Assembly (NCBI GenBank): GCA_963708235.1
Contig: OY970200.1
Span: 558,001-622,000, forward strand
Source of the DNA: G963708235 sp963708235
Lineage (GTDB): Bacteria > Actinomycetota > Acidimicrobiia > Spongiisociales > UBA5794
DNA: 64,000 nucleotides
Reading direction: 5' to 3'
Shown in pieces: positions 38,460 through 46,689 of this stretch (the stretch's first letter is position 1; the number at the start of each line of letters is the position of its first letter). The notes below the pieces were generated by a model. The model was not told the DNA's origin. It saw only the letters and a list, made by a program, of their open reading frames with translations, and made no database searches. The position numbers and the translations under genes are program-made.

Positions 38460-38855
38460 ATGTACACGGATCCCATCGCCGACATGCTCACCCGGCTGCG
38501 CAACGCCAATCAGGCGCTGCACCACGAGGTGAAGATGCCGTCCTCCAAGATGAAGGAGGGCATCGCCGAGATCCTCGCCGCCGAGGGCTATGTCGACAGT
38601 TTCAAGGTCGAGGACGACCGCGTCGGGCGTGCCTTGACCATCAGGCTCCGGTACGGGAGCGAGCGCGAACGGGTGCTGCAGGGCATCAAGCGCATCTCGT
38701 CCCCGGGTCACCGCGTCTACAAGCCGGCATCGGGGATCACCCGGGTGCAGGGCGGTCTCGGAGTGTCCATCGTCTCCACTTCCCAGGGTCTGCTGACCGA
38801 CCGGGAGGCTCGTCGCCGCAAGGTCGGTGGCGAAGTTCTCTGTGAGGTGTGGTGA
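38460..38855 (+). CDS. rpsH: 30S ribosomal protein S8
   Basis: A 131-residue intact protein: MYTDPIADMLTRLRNANQAL, SSKMKEGIAEILAAEGYV, then SSPGHRVYKPASGI and the C-terminal GLGVSIVSTSQGLLTDREAR that binds helix 21 of 16S rRNA and the spc mRNA in E. coli. Starts two bases after rpsN; ends overlapping rplF. Confidence 0.96.
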   Translation: MYTDPIADMLTRLRNANQALHHEVKMPSSKMKEGIAEILAAEGYVDSFKVEDDRVGRALTIRLRYGSERERVLQGIKRISSPGHRVYKPASGITRVQGGLGVSIVSTSQGLLTDREARRRKVGGEVLCEVW

Positions 38856-39394
38856 TGAGCCGAATCGGAAAGAGCCCGATCCCGCTGCCTTCGGGCGTCG
38901 ACGTGTCGATCGACGGCCCGAAGATCACGGTCAAGGGTCCCAAGGGCACCCTGGTGCGGTCGCTCGACGACCGGATCTCGGTTGCGGTCGAGGACGGCAT
39001 CGTCGTGGTCACCCGTGACAACGACGAGCGGGCGTCACGAGCGCTGCACGGGCTGTCCCGTGCGCTGCTGGCCAACATGGTCACCGGTGTCGCCGAGGGC
39101 TACCGCAAGGAGCTGCTCACGGTCGGCGTCGGCTACCGCGCCAATCTGCAGGGGCGCAAGCTCGAGCTGCAGGTCGGCTTCAGCCACCCGGTCGTGATGG
39201 AAGCCCCCGAGGGAATCGACTTCGAGGTCCCGGAGCCGACCAAGATCATCATCTCCGGTATCGACAAAGAGCTGGTCGGACAGACCGCCGCCAACATCCG
39301 GCGGGTCCGGCCACCCGAGCCCTACAAGGGCAAGGGCATCCGCTATTCGGATGAGCAGGTGCGCCGCAAGGCAGGCAAGGCAGGTGCGGCATGA
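38855..39394 (+). CDS. rplF: 50S ribosomal protein L6
   Basis: A 179-residue intact protein with two duplicated alpha/beta domains: MSRIGKSPIPLPSGVDV, ITVKGPKGTLVRSL, GVAEGYRKELLTVGVGYRAN, and the signature PEPYKGKGIRYSDEQVRRKA. ATG at 38855 overlaps the rpsH stop (TGATG); the upstream GTG at 38849 is less likely. Confidence 0.96.
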   Translation: MSRIGKSPIPLPSGVDVSIDGPKITVKGPKGTLVRSLDDRISVAVEDGIVVVTRDNDERASRALHGLSRALLANMVTGVAEGYRKELLTVGVGYRANLQGRKLELQVGFSHPVVMEAPEGIDFEVPEPTKIIISGIDKELVGQTAANIRRVRPPEPYKGKGIRYSDEQVRRKAGKAGAA

Positions 39395-39742
39395 GAGGTT
39401 CGCGAAACGACGCTCGACGCCGTCGTCACGTCCGGGTGCGCAAGCGCCTGCGTCGGTACGGCGTCACGTCCGAGGCTGGCGGTCTTCCGCAGCAACAGGT
39501 ACATCTATGCACAGGTCATCGACGACGAGTCGGGACGCACCGTGGCGGCCGCCTCATCTCGTGAGGCTGCGGTCGGGGGATCCCTCTCGGTCGACACGGC
39601 CACCGAGGTGGGCAAGCTCGTCGCCGCCCGCGCCGCCGAGGCCGGTGTCGGCACGGTGGTGTTCGACCGGGGTGGCTTCGCCTACCACGGCCGTGTGAAG
39701 GCGCTCGCCGATGCCGCCCGCGAGGGCGGTCTGGAGTTCTGA
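39391..39742 (+). CDS. rplR: 50S ribosomal protein L18 (one insertion)
   Basis: The basic start MRGSRNDARRRRHVRVRKRL changes frame after about residue 21; removing a base near 39453-39455 gives RPRLAVFRSNRYIYAQVIDD, a classic L18 5S rRNA-binding motif, and 116 residues ending in GLEF. The overlap with the rplF stop is four bases (ATGA). Confidence 0.93.
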
Positions 39743-39773
39743 TGCGCCGCACCTTCGATTTCAGGAGACCAAT

Positions 39774-40334
39774 GTGAGCAGGAGAGAACGAAGCCGCGAG
39801 TCCGAGTTCGACGAGCGCGTGATCGCGATCAACCGCGTCGCCAAGGTCGTCAAGGGTGGCCGGCGATTCTCGTTCACCGCCCTCGTCACCGTTGGTAACG
39901 GCAAGGGCAAGGTCGGGATCGGTTACGGGAAGGCCAAAGAGGTCCCCAGCGCCATCCAGAAGGCGATCGAGATCGCCCGCAAGAACATGGTCGATGTCCC
40001 GATGGCGGGGACCACCGTCATCCACGAGGTCATCGGGGTCCACGGCGCCTCGCGGGTCATGCTCAAGCCGGCCTCGCCCGGTACCGGGGTCATCGCCGGT
40101 GGTGCCGTCCGTCAGATCATCGAGGCCGCCGGGATCCGTGACGTCCTCGCCAAGTCGCTCGGTTCGCCGACCCACATCAACGTGGCGCAGGCGACGATGG
40201 CGGCGATCAACGGCCAGCGTCGTCCCGACGAGGTCGCCCGCGCCCGTGGCAAGCGCCCGGAGGAGATCTTTCCCCCGGCCCTGCTCGCCGCCTACCGGTC
40301 GGCCGAGTTGATGAAGACCCAGGTTGGTGAGTGA
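39774..40334 (+). CDS. rpsE: 30S ribosomal protein S5
   Basis: A 186-residue intact protein: FDERVIAINRVAKVVKGGRR, the dsRBD-like SFTALVTVGNGKGKVGIGYG, then KPASPGTGVIAGGAVRQIIE and the C-terminal domain. The VKGGRRFSF loop is where spectinomycin resistance changes occur; it looks wild type. GTG at 39774 follows CAGGAG (39762-39767). Confidence 0.97.
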   Translation: MSRRERSRESEFDERVIAINRVAKVVKGGRRFSFTALVTVGNGKGKVGIGYGKAKEVPSAIQKAIEIARKNMVDVPMAGTTVIHEVIGVHGASRVMLKPASPGTGVIAGGAVRQIIEAAGIRDVLAKSLGSPTHINVAQATMAAINGQRRPDEVARARGKRPEEIFPPALLAAYRSAELMKTQVGE

Positions 40335-40522
40335 CCATGGCCACTACCCTCAAGATCACCCTGGTGAGAAGTTTGATCGGTGAGAAGCCGAAGACGCGAG
40401 CCACCGTCGAGAGCCTGGGTCTACGCAAGATCGGCAGCTCGGTGGAGCGCCCGGACATTCCAGACGTGCGTGGCATGGTGTTCCGTGCCAAGCATCTTCT
40501 GGACGTAGAGGAGATCGGATGA
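40331..40522 (+). CDS. rpmD: 50S ribosomal protein L30
   Basis: A 61-63 residue protein with LKITLVRSLIGEKPKTRATV and ESLGLRKIGSSVERPD, a normal L30. The GTG at 40331 overlaps the rpsE stop in the style of this operon; an ATG at 40337 is an equally good start. Frame intact. Confidence 0.94.
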   Translation: MTMATTLKITLVRSLIGEKPKTRATVESLGLRKIGSSVERPDIPDVRGMVFRAKHLLDVEEIG

Positions 40523-40958
40523 AGCTGCACCACCTCAAGCCGGCCCCCGGCTCGAAGACCTCGAAGATCCGCGTCGGGTCGCGGCGAGGCCGGACGTCGG
40601 GGCAAGACCGCCGGACGCGGCACCAAGGGCCAGAAGGCCCGCAGCAAGGTGCGTCCCGGTTTCGAGGGCGGGCAGATGCCGCTGCAGCGGCGCCTCCCCA
40701 AGCTCAAGGGCTTCAAGAACCGCAACAAGGAATACTTTGCGCTCGTCAACGTCGAGCGTCTCAACTCCTTCGATGCCGATACCGAGGTGAATCCCGAGGT
40801 GCTGCGAGAAGCTCGGTCTCGTCAAGCACAAGGGACGCATCAAGGTGCTCGGTGAAGGCACGCTCGACCGGGCCCTCACCGTCAAGGCACATGCATTCAG
40901 CCTCGGCGCCGTGGAGAAGATCCAGGCGGCCGGCGGCTCGGTAGAGGTCGTCGAGTGA
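40519..40958 (+). CDS. rplO: 50S ribosomal protein L15 (two insertions)
   Basis: L15 reads KLHHLKPAPGSKTSKIRVG, GRGTKGQKARSKVRPGFEGG, GGQMPLQRRLPKLKGFKN, then LGEGTLDRALTVKAHAFSL and AGGSVEVVE. Extra bases occur near 40581 (GGG/CGC boundary) and near 40813 (GAAGCTCGGT); removing both gives 145 residues to the TGA at 40956-40958. Its ATG overlaps the rpmD stop. The 175 bases before secY hold no clear promoter. Confidence 0.93.
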
Positions 40959-41133
40959 GAGAGTTCGTCTCTCGCTCGACGTTGGTGCGGGGCCGAGTGT
41001 CCCGCGCCTTCCTCCCCCGTACCCCCTACCAGGCTCTCCGTATCGTATCCGTACCGACCTCGGACGGCGGCGGGACGACGGGCCGCGGTTCGGCAACTAA
41101 CCTCACCGCCACTCGATAAGGGATCGCGCACCA

Positions 41134-42441
41134 ATGCTCTCCGTCTTCCGCAACATGTTCCGGATTCCGGATCTCCGGAACAAGATCCTGTTCACCCTGT
41201 TCATCTTCGGTGTGTACCGGCTCGGTGCCGCCATCCCGAGCCCCGGGGTGGACCTCGAGCGGGTGCAGGCATTCGCCGAACAGTCCGAGCAGGCAGGTTT
41301 CGTCGGGGTGCTCAACCTGTTCTCCGGTGGGGCACTGGAGACGTTGTCGGTGTTCGCCCTCGGGATCATGCCGTACATCACGGCGTCGATCATCATGCAG
41401 CTCCTGGCGGTGGTCATCCCCAGACTGCAGGCGCTCCAGGAGGAAGGCGAGGCGGGGCGCAAGGTCGTCACCCAGTGGACCCGGTACATCACCGTGGCCC
41501 TGGCGCTGATCCAGTCCACCGGATTCACGTTCCTGTTCCACTCCGGGCAGTTCACCAACGGCATCGACCTCATCCCCAACTACACGTTGCGGAACGTGCT
41601 CACCATCATCATCACAATGACCGCCGGTACGGCGCTCATCATGTGGCTCGGTGAGTTGATCACCCAGCGGGGTATCGGCAACGGGATGTCGCTGATCATC
41701 TTCGTCAGCATCGTGAGCCAGCTCCCGTCCCAGATCGGCACGCTCGAGGCCAACGCCCTCCCGTACCAGTTCTGGGCCGTGATGATCCTGATGGTCCTGC
41801 TGACCATCGGCATCATCTTCATGGACCAGGGTCAGCGCAGGATCCCCATCCAGTTCTCGAGACGGGTCCGCGGCCGCCGCGTGCTCGGCGGACAGAGCAC
41901 CTACATTCCGCTCAAGGTCAACATGGCGGGTGTGATCCCGGTCATCTTCGCCACCTCGATCATGTACTTCCCGGTGCTGCTCGCCTCCGCCATCCCCTCG
42001 ACCGGATGGGGTGCCACCGTGCGGGACTGGATCGACCAGAACCTGATCGGGTCCGGTGCCGGCGGGTTCGCCCCCACCCTGCCGTACATCCTGGTGCTGG
42101 CGCTGCTGGTGGTGTTCTTCACCTACTTCTACACGGCGATCCAGTTCGATCCGGAGCGGCAGGCGGAGACCATCCAGCGTCAGGGTGGCTTCATCCCCGG
42201 GATCCGTCCGGGTCGTGCCACCGTCAAGCATCTCCAGCATGTGCTGAGCCGTATCACTCTTCCCGGGTCGATGTACCTGGCGTTCGTCGCCGTGGCCCCG
42301 TCGATCCTGGGATGGCTGTGGAACATCCCGGTCGGTCTGTCCGGGATCTCGATCCTCATCGTCGCCGGCGTGGCGTTGGAGACGATGAAGCAGATCGAGA
42401 GCCAGCTCATGATGCGCAACTATGAGGGCTTCCTGTCCTGA
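41134..42441 (+). CDS. secY: Preprotein translocase subunit SecY
   Basis: A 435-residue protein with ten membrane helices and no frame error. Conserved parts include the opening FRNMFRIPDLRNKILFTLFI, the plug region PSPGVDLERVQAFAEQ, GIMPYITASIIMQLLAVVIP, the TM5 region GQRRIPIQFSRR and the C-terminal loop RQAETIQRQGGFIPGIRPG. With SecE (688-963) it forms the export channel used by the many secreted proteins here. adk starts within its stop codon. Confidence 0.98.
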   Translation: MLSVFRNMFRIPDLRNKILFTLFIFGVYRLGAAIPSPGVDLERVQAFAEQSEQAGFVGVLNLFSGGALETLSVFALGIMPYITASIIMQLLAVVIPRLQALQEEGEAGRKVVTQWTRYITVALALIQSTGFTFLFHSGQFTNGIDLIPNYTLRNVLTIIITMTAGTALIMWLGELITQRGIGNGMSLIIFVSIVSQLPSQIGTLEANALPYQFWAVMILMVLLTIGIIFMDQGQRRIPIQFSRRVRGRRVLGGQSTYIPLKVNMAGVIPVIFATSIMYFPVLLASAIPSTGWGATVRDWIDQNLIGSGAGGFAPTLPYILVLALLVVFFTYFYTAIQFDPERQAETIQRQGGFIPGIRPGRATVKHLQHVLSRITLPGSMYLAFVAVAPSILGWLWNIPVGLSGISILIVAGVALETMKQIESQLMMRNYEGFLS

Positions 42442-43013
42442 TGGGTCGGAGGATTCTGTTCCTGGGGCCGCAAGGGTCCGGCAAGGGAACCCAGGCGGTC
42501 AAGCTTTCCCGGTTGCTCGGGGTCCCGCACATCTCCACCGGCGACATGCTGCGCCAGGCCGTCGCCGAGGGCACCGAGCTGGGCAAGCGTGCCGAGGCGA
42601 CCATGGCGGCCGGAGAGTTGGTCTCGGACGAGTTGGTGGTGGCCATGGTCGCCGAACGGCTCGGCAAGGAGGACGCCGGGTGCGGGTTCCTGCTCGACGG
42701 CTTCCCCCGCACCGAGGCGCAGGCGACCGCCCTGGACGACACACTCGGCGGCAACGCCGTCGACTCCGTGGTCCTGCTCGAGGTCGACCACGACGAGCTG
42801 ATGCGCCGGCTTCTCGCCCGCGCCGAGGAGCAGGGTCGCGATGACGACACCGCCGAGTCGATCGAGCGGCGACTCGCCATCTACTGGGACGAGACCGCCC
42901 CGCTCGCCAACTACTACCCGGCCCGTTCGGTGCCGGTCCAGCAGATCGACGCCGTCGGCAGCATCGACGACGTGTTCGCCCGCATCGCTGCGGCGCTCTC
43001 CGAAGCGACCTGA
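42441..43013 (+). CDS. adk: Adenylate kinase, short-lid form
   Basis: A 190-residue protein: P loop LFLGPQGSGKGTQA, ISTGDMLRQAVAEGTELGK, the AMP-binding FLLDGFPRTEAQA, and a short LID (RAEEQGRDDDTAESIERRL) without the zinc-finger insert, typical of actinobacterial forms. It makes 2 ADP from ATP and AMP. One-base TGATG overlap with secY and two-base gap to map show translational coupling. Confidence 0.97.
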   Translation: MGRRILFLGPQGSGKGTQAVKLSRLLGVPHISTGDMLRQAVAEGTELGKRAEATMAAGELVSDELVVAMVAERLGKEDAGCGFLLDGFPRTEAQATALDDTLGGNAVDSVVLLEVDHDELMRRLLARAEEQGRDDDTAESIERRLAIYWDETAPLANYYPARSVPVQQIDAVGSIDDVFARIAAALSEAT

Positions 43014-43015
43014 CC

Positions 43016-43792
43016 GTGGGTAGCCGGGTGATCACGATGAAGAACTCCGAGGAGTTCGCCAAGATGGCGATCGCCGGTCAATGTGTCGCCGCCGCCCATG
43101 CCGCGGTGCGTGAGGCGGCGGTCCCCGGCGCCGTGATGCGGGATCTCGACAAGCTCGCCGAGAAGGTGATCAGGGACCGGGGATGCACCCCGTCGTTCCT
43201 GGGGTACCACGGCACCTATCCCGGTTCGACGTGTCTGTCACCCAACTCGGTGATCGTCCACGGCATCCCCGGGGACTACCGGTTGCGGGAGGGAGACATC
43301 CTCTCGGTGGATGTCGGCGCCATCTACGAGGGCTGGCATGGCGACGCCGCCTTCACCATGGCCATCGGTGCGGTGCCCGACGAGGTCGCCACGCTGCTCG
43401 AGGTCACCGAGCAGGCGTTGTGGAACGGGATCCGCCAGGCGGTTGCCGGCAAGCGTCTCGGTGACATCGGTCACGCCATCGAAACCACCGCCGCACCCCA
43501 CGGCTACGGAGTGGTCCGCGAGTACATCGGTCACGGCATCGGATCCAGCATGCACGAGGCCCCCAACGTCCTCAACTACGGGAAGCCGGGGAAAGGTCTC
43601 AAGCTGAAGACCGGGATGGCGCTCGCCATCGAACCGATGTTCAACCTGGGCGGCGCCGAGACCGCCGTGCTCGACGACGACTGGACCGTCGTCACCGCCG
43701 ACGGCTCACTCTCCGCCCACTTCGAGCACACCGTCGCCCTCACCGGAGAGGGCTCCTTCGTCTACACCCTGCCCGAGCCCGTCAAGGTCTGA
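43016..43792 (+). CDS. map: Methionine aminopeptidase type I
   Basis: A 258-residue M24 peptidase. The metal ligands are in order: DVGAIYEGWHGDAAFTM (two Asp), GHGIGSSMHEAPNVLNYG (His), MALAIEPMF (Glu) and SAHFEHTVAL (Glu). It removes initiator Met from new proteins. GTG at 43016 lies two bases after adk; an in-frame ATG at 43037 is a possible alternative. It is the last gene of this operon; infA normally follows but here lies 7.9 kb away. Confidence 0.96.
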   Translation: MGSRVITMKNSEEFAKMAIAGQCVAAAHAAVREAAVPGAVMRDLDKLAEKVIRDRGCTPSFLGYHGTYPGSTCLSPNSVIVHGIPGDYRLREGDILSVDVGAIYEGWHGDAAFTMAIGAVPDEVATLLEVTEQALWNGIRQAVAGKRLGDIGHAIETTAAPHGYGVVREYIGHGIGSSMHEAPNVLNYGKPGKGLKLKTGMALAIEPMFNLGGAETAVLDDDWTVVTADGSLSAHFEHTVALTGEGSFVYTLPEPVKV

Positions 43793-43837
43793 TCAGTCGG
43801 TTCGTGCGGTGTCCCCCAATGGTGGCCATCGGCTTGC

Positions 43838-44422
43838 CTATCCGTCAACGGCTTCGCCGGCGACCGTCAGGTCGAGGAATGCCCACCCGGGAAGCCCACG
43901 GTCGGCCGGATCAGACGTACGGGCCCCTATGTAGATCGACACGGAACCCGAGGTGATGCCGGTGTCACCCGGGCGAACCGCGGCAACCAACGACACGCTG
44001 CAGATGGGCTGCGGCGACGGCTCGCACACCAGCACGTCATTGACGAGGTAACCACGGGACCCACCGGCGTCGGGAAGCTCCACCCCGTCCAATGTCTCCA
44101 CCGACACAACGTCAGCCGTTGGGGTGTCCGGCGTCGCCTGCATCAAGATTTCAAAAGTGCCGGGATCTCGGAGCGGGATGCTCATGGTGATGTCGATCGG
44201 GATCTCCACCGAATCCTCACCTGCCGGCACCACGAAGTCCCGATAGGTACGCCTCGTCAGGTCGCCCCACGGCCGGCCCTCCAGAGGTGGCGGTCCGCAA
44301 CCCGCCAGCAACACGACAACCACGACCAACACCAACGGGACACGACCGATCGACCGGCGCCCGCCCCCGGACCCGGCGATGGCGTGCCGAAACCGACCGT
44401 GGTCCGCCAAGAACGTGCGCAT
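43838..44422 (-). CDS. Hypothetical lipoprotein
   Basis: A 194-residue protein of no known family. After a basic N-terminus come a hydrophobic core (VPLVLVVVVVLLAGC) and a lipobox Leu-Ala-Gly-Cys with Cys42. The mature part is acidic and beta-rich (VEIPIDITMSIPLRDP), with two Cys (VCEPSPQPICSV) that may form a disulfide. It stands between map and the GntR gene with no close partner on its strand. Confidence 0.65.
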   Translation of the reverse strand: MRTFLADHGRFRHAIAGSGGGRRSIGRVPLVLVVVVVLLAGCGPPPLEGRPWGDLTRRTYRDFVVPAGEDSVEIPIDITMSIPLRDPGTFEILMQATPDTPTADVVSVETLDGVELPDAGGSRGYLVNDVLVCEPSPQPICSVSLVAAVRPGDTGITSGSVSIYIGARTSDPADRGLPGWAFLDLTVAGEAVDG

Positions 44423-44496
44423 CGCCGGCCCTTCATCGACGGGTTGAGGTGCTGGAGTGTATCCAGGTCACCCGCACGTCGTCTCGGGTGGCGCCG

Positions 44497-44865
44497 TCAG
44501 CTGGTGAGATCGCCGTAGCGGGTGCGGATACGCCCGGTCAGCGTGTCGAGTGGGACGGCGAGCTGCAGCGCTTCCCGTACCAGCGCATCGATGGTGGCGT
44601 CGAGGTTGGTCCGTTCCACCGATGCGTCGGGGGCGATGCGGGTGCCGCGTCCGACGTGTGAGACCACGACACCCTCCTCGGCGAGCAGCCGGTAGGCGCG
44701 TTGGGCTGTTTCCAGGTTGACCCCGAGGACGATGGCCAGCTCGCGACCCGACGGCAACCGGTCACCGGGGGAGAGACCTCCCTCGGCGACGGAGCGGCGG
44801 ATACCACCGGCGATCTGCCGGTACAGGGGCAGGCTGTCGTCTTCGGCGATGCCGAAGGTGATCAT
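44497..44865 (-). CDS. GntR family (YtrA-like) transcriptional regulator
   Basis: A 122-residue protein with an N-terminal winged helix: PLYRQIAGGIRRSVAEGGL, GDRLPSGRELAIVLGVNLET and AYRLLAEEGVVVSHVGRGTR. The C-terminal part is only about 45 residues, as in the YtrA subfamily, which has no large ligand domain. The ATG overlaps the end of the membrane protein gene by four bases, so the regulator follows its likely target. A palindrome over the promoter at 45798-45830 is the probable operator. Confidence 0.85.
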   Translation of the reverse strand: MITFGIAEDDSLPLYRQIAGGIRRSVAEGGLSPGDRLPSGRELAIVLGVNLETAQRAYRLLAEEGVVVSHVGRGTRIAPDASVERTNLDATIDALVREALQLAVPLDTLTGRIRTRYGDLTS

Positions 44866-45791
44866 CGGGCCTGGCGTTCCAGCAATGCGTTGAGCACGGC
44901 CGCCCCGGCGGCGGGATCGTCGACCGTGACGACCAGCTCGGCGCCGTCGCTGCGCTCGATCCGCAGCCCCTCATCGCCACGGGTGATGATCCCGGTGCGG
45001 TTCCGACGCATCCGGAGCCCCCACCCGCCCCACTCCCGGGGCCGGATGTCGGTGGTTCCGGCCGAGGCGATGTGCTCGATGGGGACGGTGAAGCGGGGGA
45101 GACCGATCGGTGACCCGGCGATGACGACCCCGGCGGGGCCGATGACGACACGGAACCGAGTCATCGTCAACAGCGGGATCGCCACCAGTGCGGTGACGAC
45201 CAACAGGACGGGGCCGATGACGATGGCCAGCGCAACCGTCAACGCCACGCTCGTTGCAGCGATGACGAGCACAACCGGGGCCGGGGTGGCGACACCTCTC
45301 CACACCGTCGATGTCCCGTCGGCGGGCTCTGTCCGTCCGGGAATGGTCGGCGGGTCGGCGGGGGCGCCGGCGATGAGACCGCCGAGCACCCACGCCACGG
45401 CGGCGGCGACGAGCGGGACCACCAGCACGGCCGGGTCGAGCTCGTGACCGGTGGCGGTGTCCAACCCGAGCTGCGGGACGGCGATGGCGCCGGCGAGCGC
45501 ACAGAGCAGGGTGGTGAGACCCAACGGTGCGCCAGCGAGCAGCCGGGCGCCGAGGACCTGACGGCCACTGTACGAAGCAAGCCACAACACCAGGGCGGTG
45601 ACGGAGACGATGGCGATGGACACCCAGACGAAGAAGGTCGCCGGTGCGGCGAATCCGTCGGCGGCGCCACCGACGCCGTAGTGGATCGCCATCGGATCGG
45701 GTAGCCGTGACAATGCGGCGCCGAGACCGACGACGGTTCCGAGCGCCACGAGCGAGGGCAGGATAAGGGTTGCGAATCGGTAGCGGTTCAT
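44862..45791 (-). CDS. DUF1648-domain integral membrane protein
   Basis: A 309-residue protein with about six membrane helices in the first 220 residues. Its start carries the DUF1648 pattern LPDPMAIHYGVGGAADGFA between the first and second helices. The C-terminal region (about residues 220-305) is soluble and beta-rich (TDIRPREWGGWGLRMRRNRT), like the PH-like domain seen in related proteins. DUF1648 proteins often sit with GntR/YtrA or ArsR regulators, as here, and some resemble SdpI immunity proteins. Function unknown. Confidence 0.75.
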   Translation of the reverse strand: MNRYRFATLILPSLVALGTVVGLGAALSRLPDPMAIHYGVGGAADGFAAPATFFVWVSIAIVSVTALVLWLASYSGRQVLGARLLAGAPLGLTTLLCALAGAIAVPQLGLDTATGHELDPAVLVVPLVAAAVAWVLGGLIAGAPADPPTIPGRTEPADGTSTVWRGVATPAPVVLVIAATSVALTVALAIVIGPVLLVVTALVAIPLLTMTRFRVVIGPAGVVIAGSPIGLPRFTVPIEHIASAGTTDIRPREWGGWGLRMRRNRTGIITRGDEGLRIERSDGAELVVTVDDPAAGAAVLNALLERQAR

Positions 45792-45797
45792 ACCGTC

Positions 45798-45830
45798 AGC
45801 ATATTGAATGGTGTGTAACCAGTCAATATG
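45798..45830 (-). promoter_or_regulatory. Promoter with overlapping palindromic operator for the DUF1648-gntR operon
   Basis: On the minus strand TTGACT (45826-45821) and TATGCT (45803-45798) are 17 bases apart. The perfect inverted repeat CATATTGA (45800-45807) / TCAATATG (45823-45830), with a 15-base spacer, covers both the -35 and -10 boxes. A dimeric GntR/YtrA regulator bound here would block RNA polymerase, fitting autoregulation. Confidence 0.7.
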
Positions 45831-45839
45831 TCACCGACG

Positions 45840-46271
45840 TCAACGTCCTGTGGCGCCCCACTCCGACGGCGCCACGTCCCGCACCCGGGTGGCGAAGGAC
45901 CAGAGGTGCCCTTCGGGATCTTTGGCGTCGTAGCGCCGGTCACCGTACGGCTGGTCGCTCGGGGGCTCGACGATCCTCGCCCCACCGGCGACCGCACGTT
46001 CGTAGTGGGCATCGACATCGGGGACTTCGACGTGTACCAGCACGGTCACCCCGTCGAGGCGGTCGGGCCCCTGGAAGTCGGCGCCCGGCGAGCCGAGCAT
46101 GATCACCCCGTCGCCAAGGATCATCTCGGCGTGGCTCACCCGCCCGTCGTCCCCGGTGAAGCGGAGCTGCTCCTCGAACCCGAACGCCTCCGTCAGCCAG
46201 TCGATGGCGGCGGCCACGTCGGCGTAGAGCAGGTAGGGAGTGACCGGTTGGGTGCGTCTGTCGTCCGGCAT
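45840..46271 (-). CDS. Glyoxalase/VOC superfamily protein (PhnB-like)
   Basis: A 143-residue protein: VTPYLLYADVAAAIDWLTEA and FGFEEQLRFTGDDGRVSHAE, then VHVEVPDVDAHYERAVAGGA, PSDQPYGDRRYDAKDPEGH and LWSFATRV. This is the two-unit beta-alpha-beta3 fold of VOC enzymes, of the PhnB/YP_009 type, often metal-dependent. The substrate cannot be told. ATG at 46271 is chosen; an extension of 11 residues upstream is unlikely. Confidence 0.85.
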   Translation of the reverse strand: MPDDRRTQPVTPYLLYADVAAAIDWLTEAFGFEEQLRFTGDDGRVSHAEMILGDGVIMLGSPGADFQGPDRLDGVTVLVHVEVPDVDAHYERAVAGGARIVEPPSDQPYGDRRYDAKDPEGHLWSFATRVRDVAPSEWGATGR

Positions 46272-46420
46272 GGTTGGACCTCCGAGCGCTTGCGGGCTTC
46301 GCAACGAGGTTTACCCCGGCCCGCTACAGCTGACACGTTCGACTTGCCAGGACATCAACGAGCCCGGGCCTCGTTGTCCGGATCTGGCGGGTGCCACGGT
46401 CGGCACCGGTTGCGCTACCA

Positions 46421-46597
46421 ATGTTGACCGTGGACTCCATAGGGATACGAGAGTTGAGCCGACGGGCAGGCGAGTACCTGTCTCGGGTCGCGGCGGGTGA
46501 GACCATCGAGGTGACCAATCGAGGTCGCCCTGTGGCCCTGCTGACCCCGGTACCGCCGACGTCTCCGATCGCCCGGCTGCGGGGAGAAGCGCGCTGA
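46421..46597 (+). CDS. Phd/YefM family antitoxin without adjacent toxin
   Basis: A 58-residue protein with the Phd/YefM N-terminal pattern: SIGIRELSRRAGEYLSRVAA, GETIEVTNRGRPVALLTPV. The Phd fold binds DNA and its C-terminal tail neutralises a partner toxin. Here the tail is short (PPTSPIARLRGEAR), and the space after it holds a terminator and then the end of a minus-strand gene, so there is no room for a VapC, Doc or RelE toxin. It may be an orphan regulator or a remnant. ATG at 46421 is the first that fits the family start. Confidence 0.75.
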   Translation: MLTVDSIGIRELSRRAGEYLSRVAAGETIEVTNRGRPVALLTPVPPTSPIARLRGEAR

Positions 46598-46624
46598 GAG
46601 GGCAGGAGACGGGAGCAAAGCAGA

Positions 46625-46662
46625 AGCGCCGGGTGTCCCCCAGAGGGGATACACCCGGCGCT
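46625..46662. terminator. Bidirectional hairpin between convergent genes
   Basis: AGCGCCGGGTGT (46625-46636) pairs with ACACCCGGCGCT (46651-46662); an inner CCCC/GGGG pairing lengthens the stem. It lies between the antitoxin end (46597) and the LVIVD gene end (46690), with T-rich sequence following on the minus strand. Confidence 0.75.
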
Positions 46663-46689
46663 CTTGGCTGGTCGCTACGGTGTGGGTGG

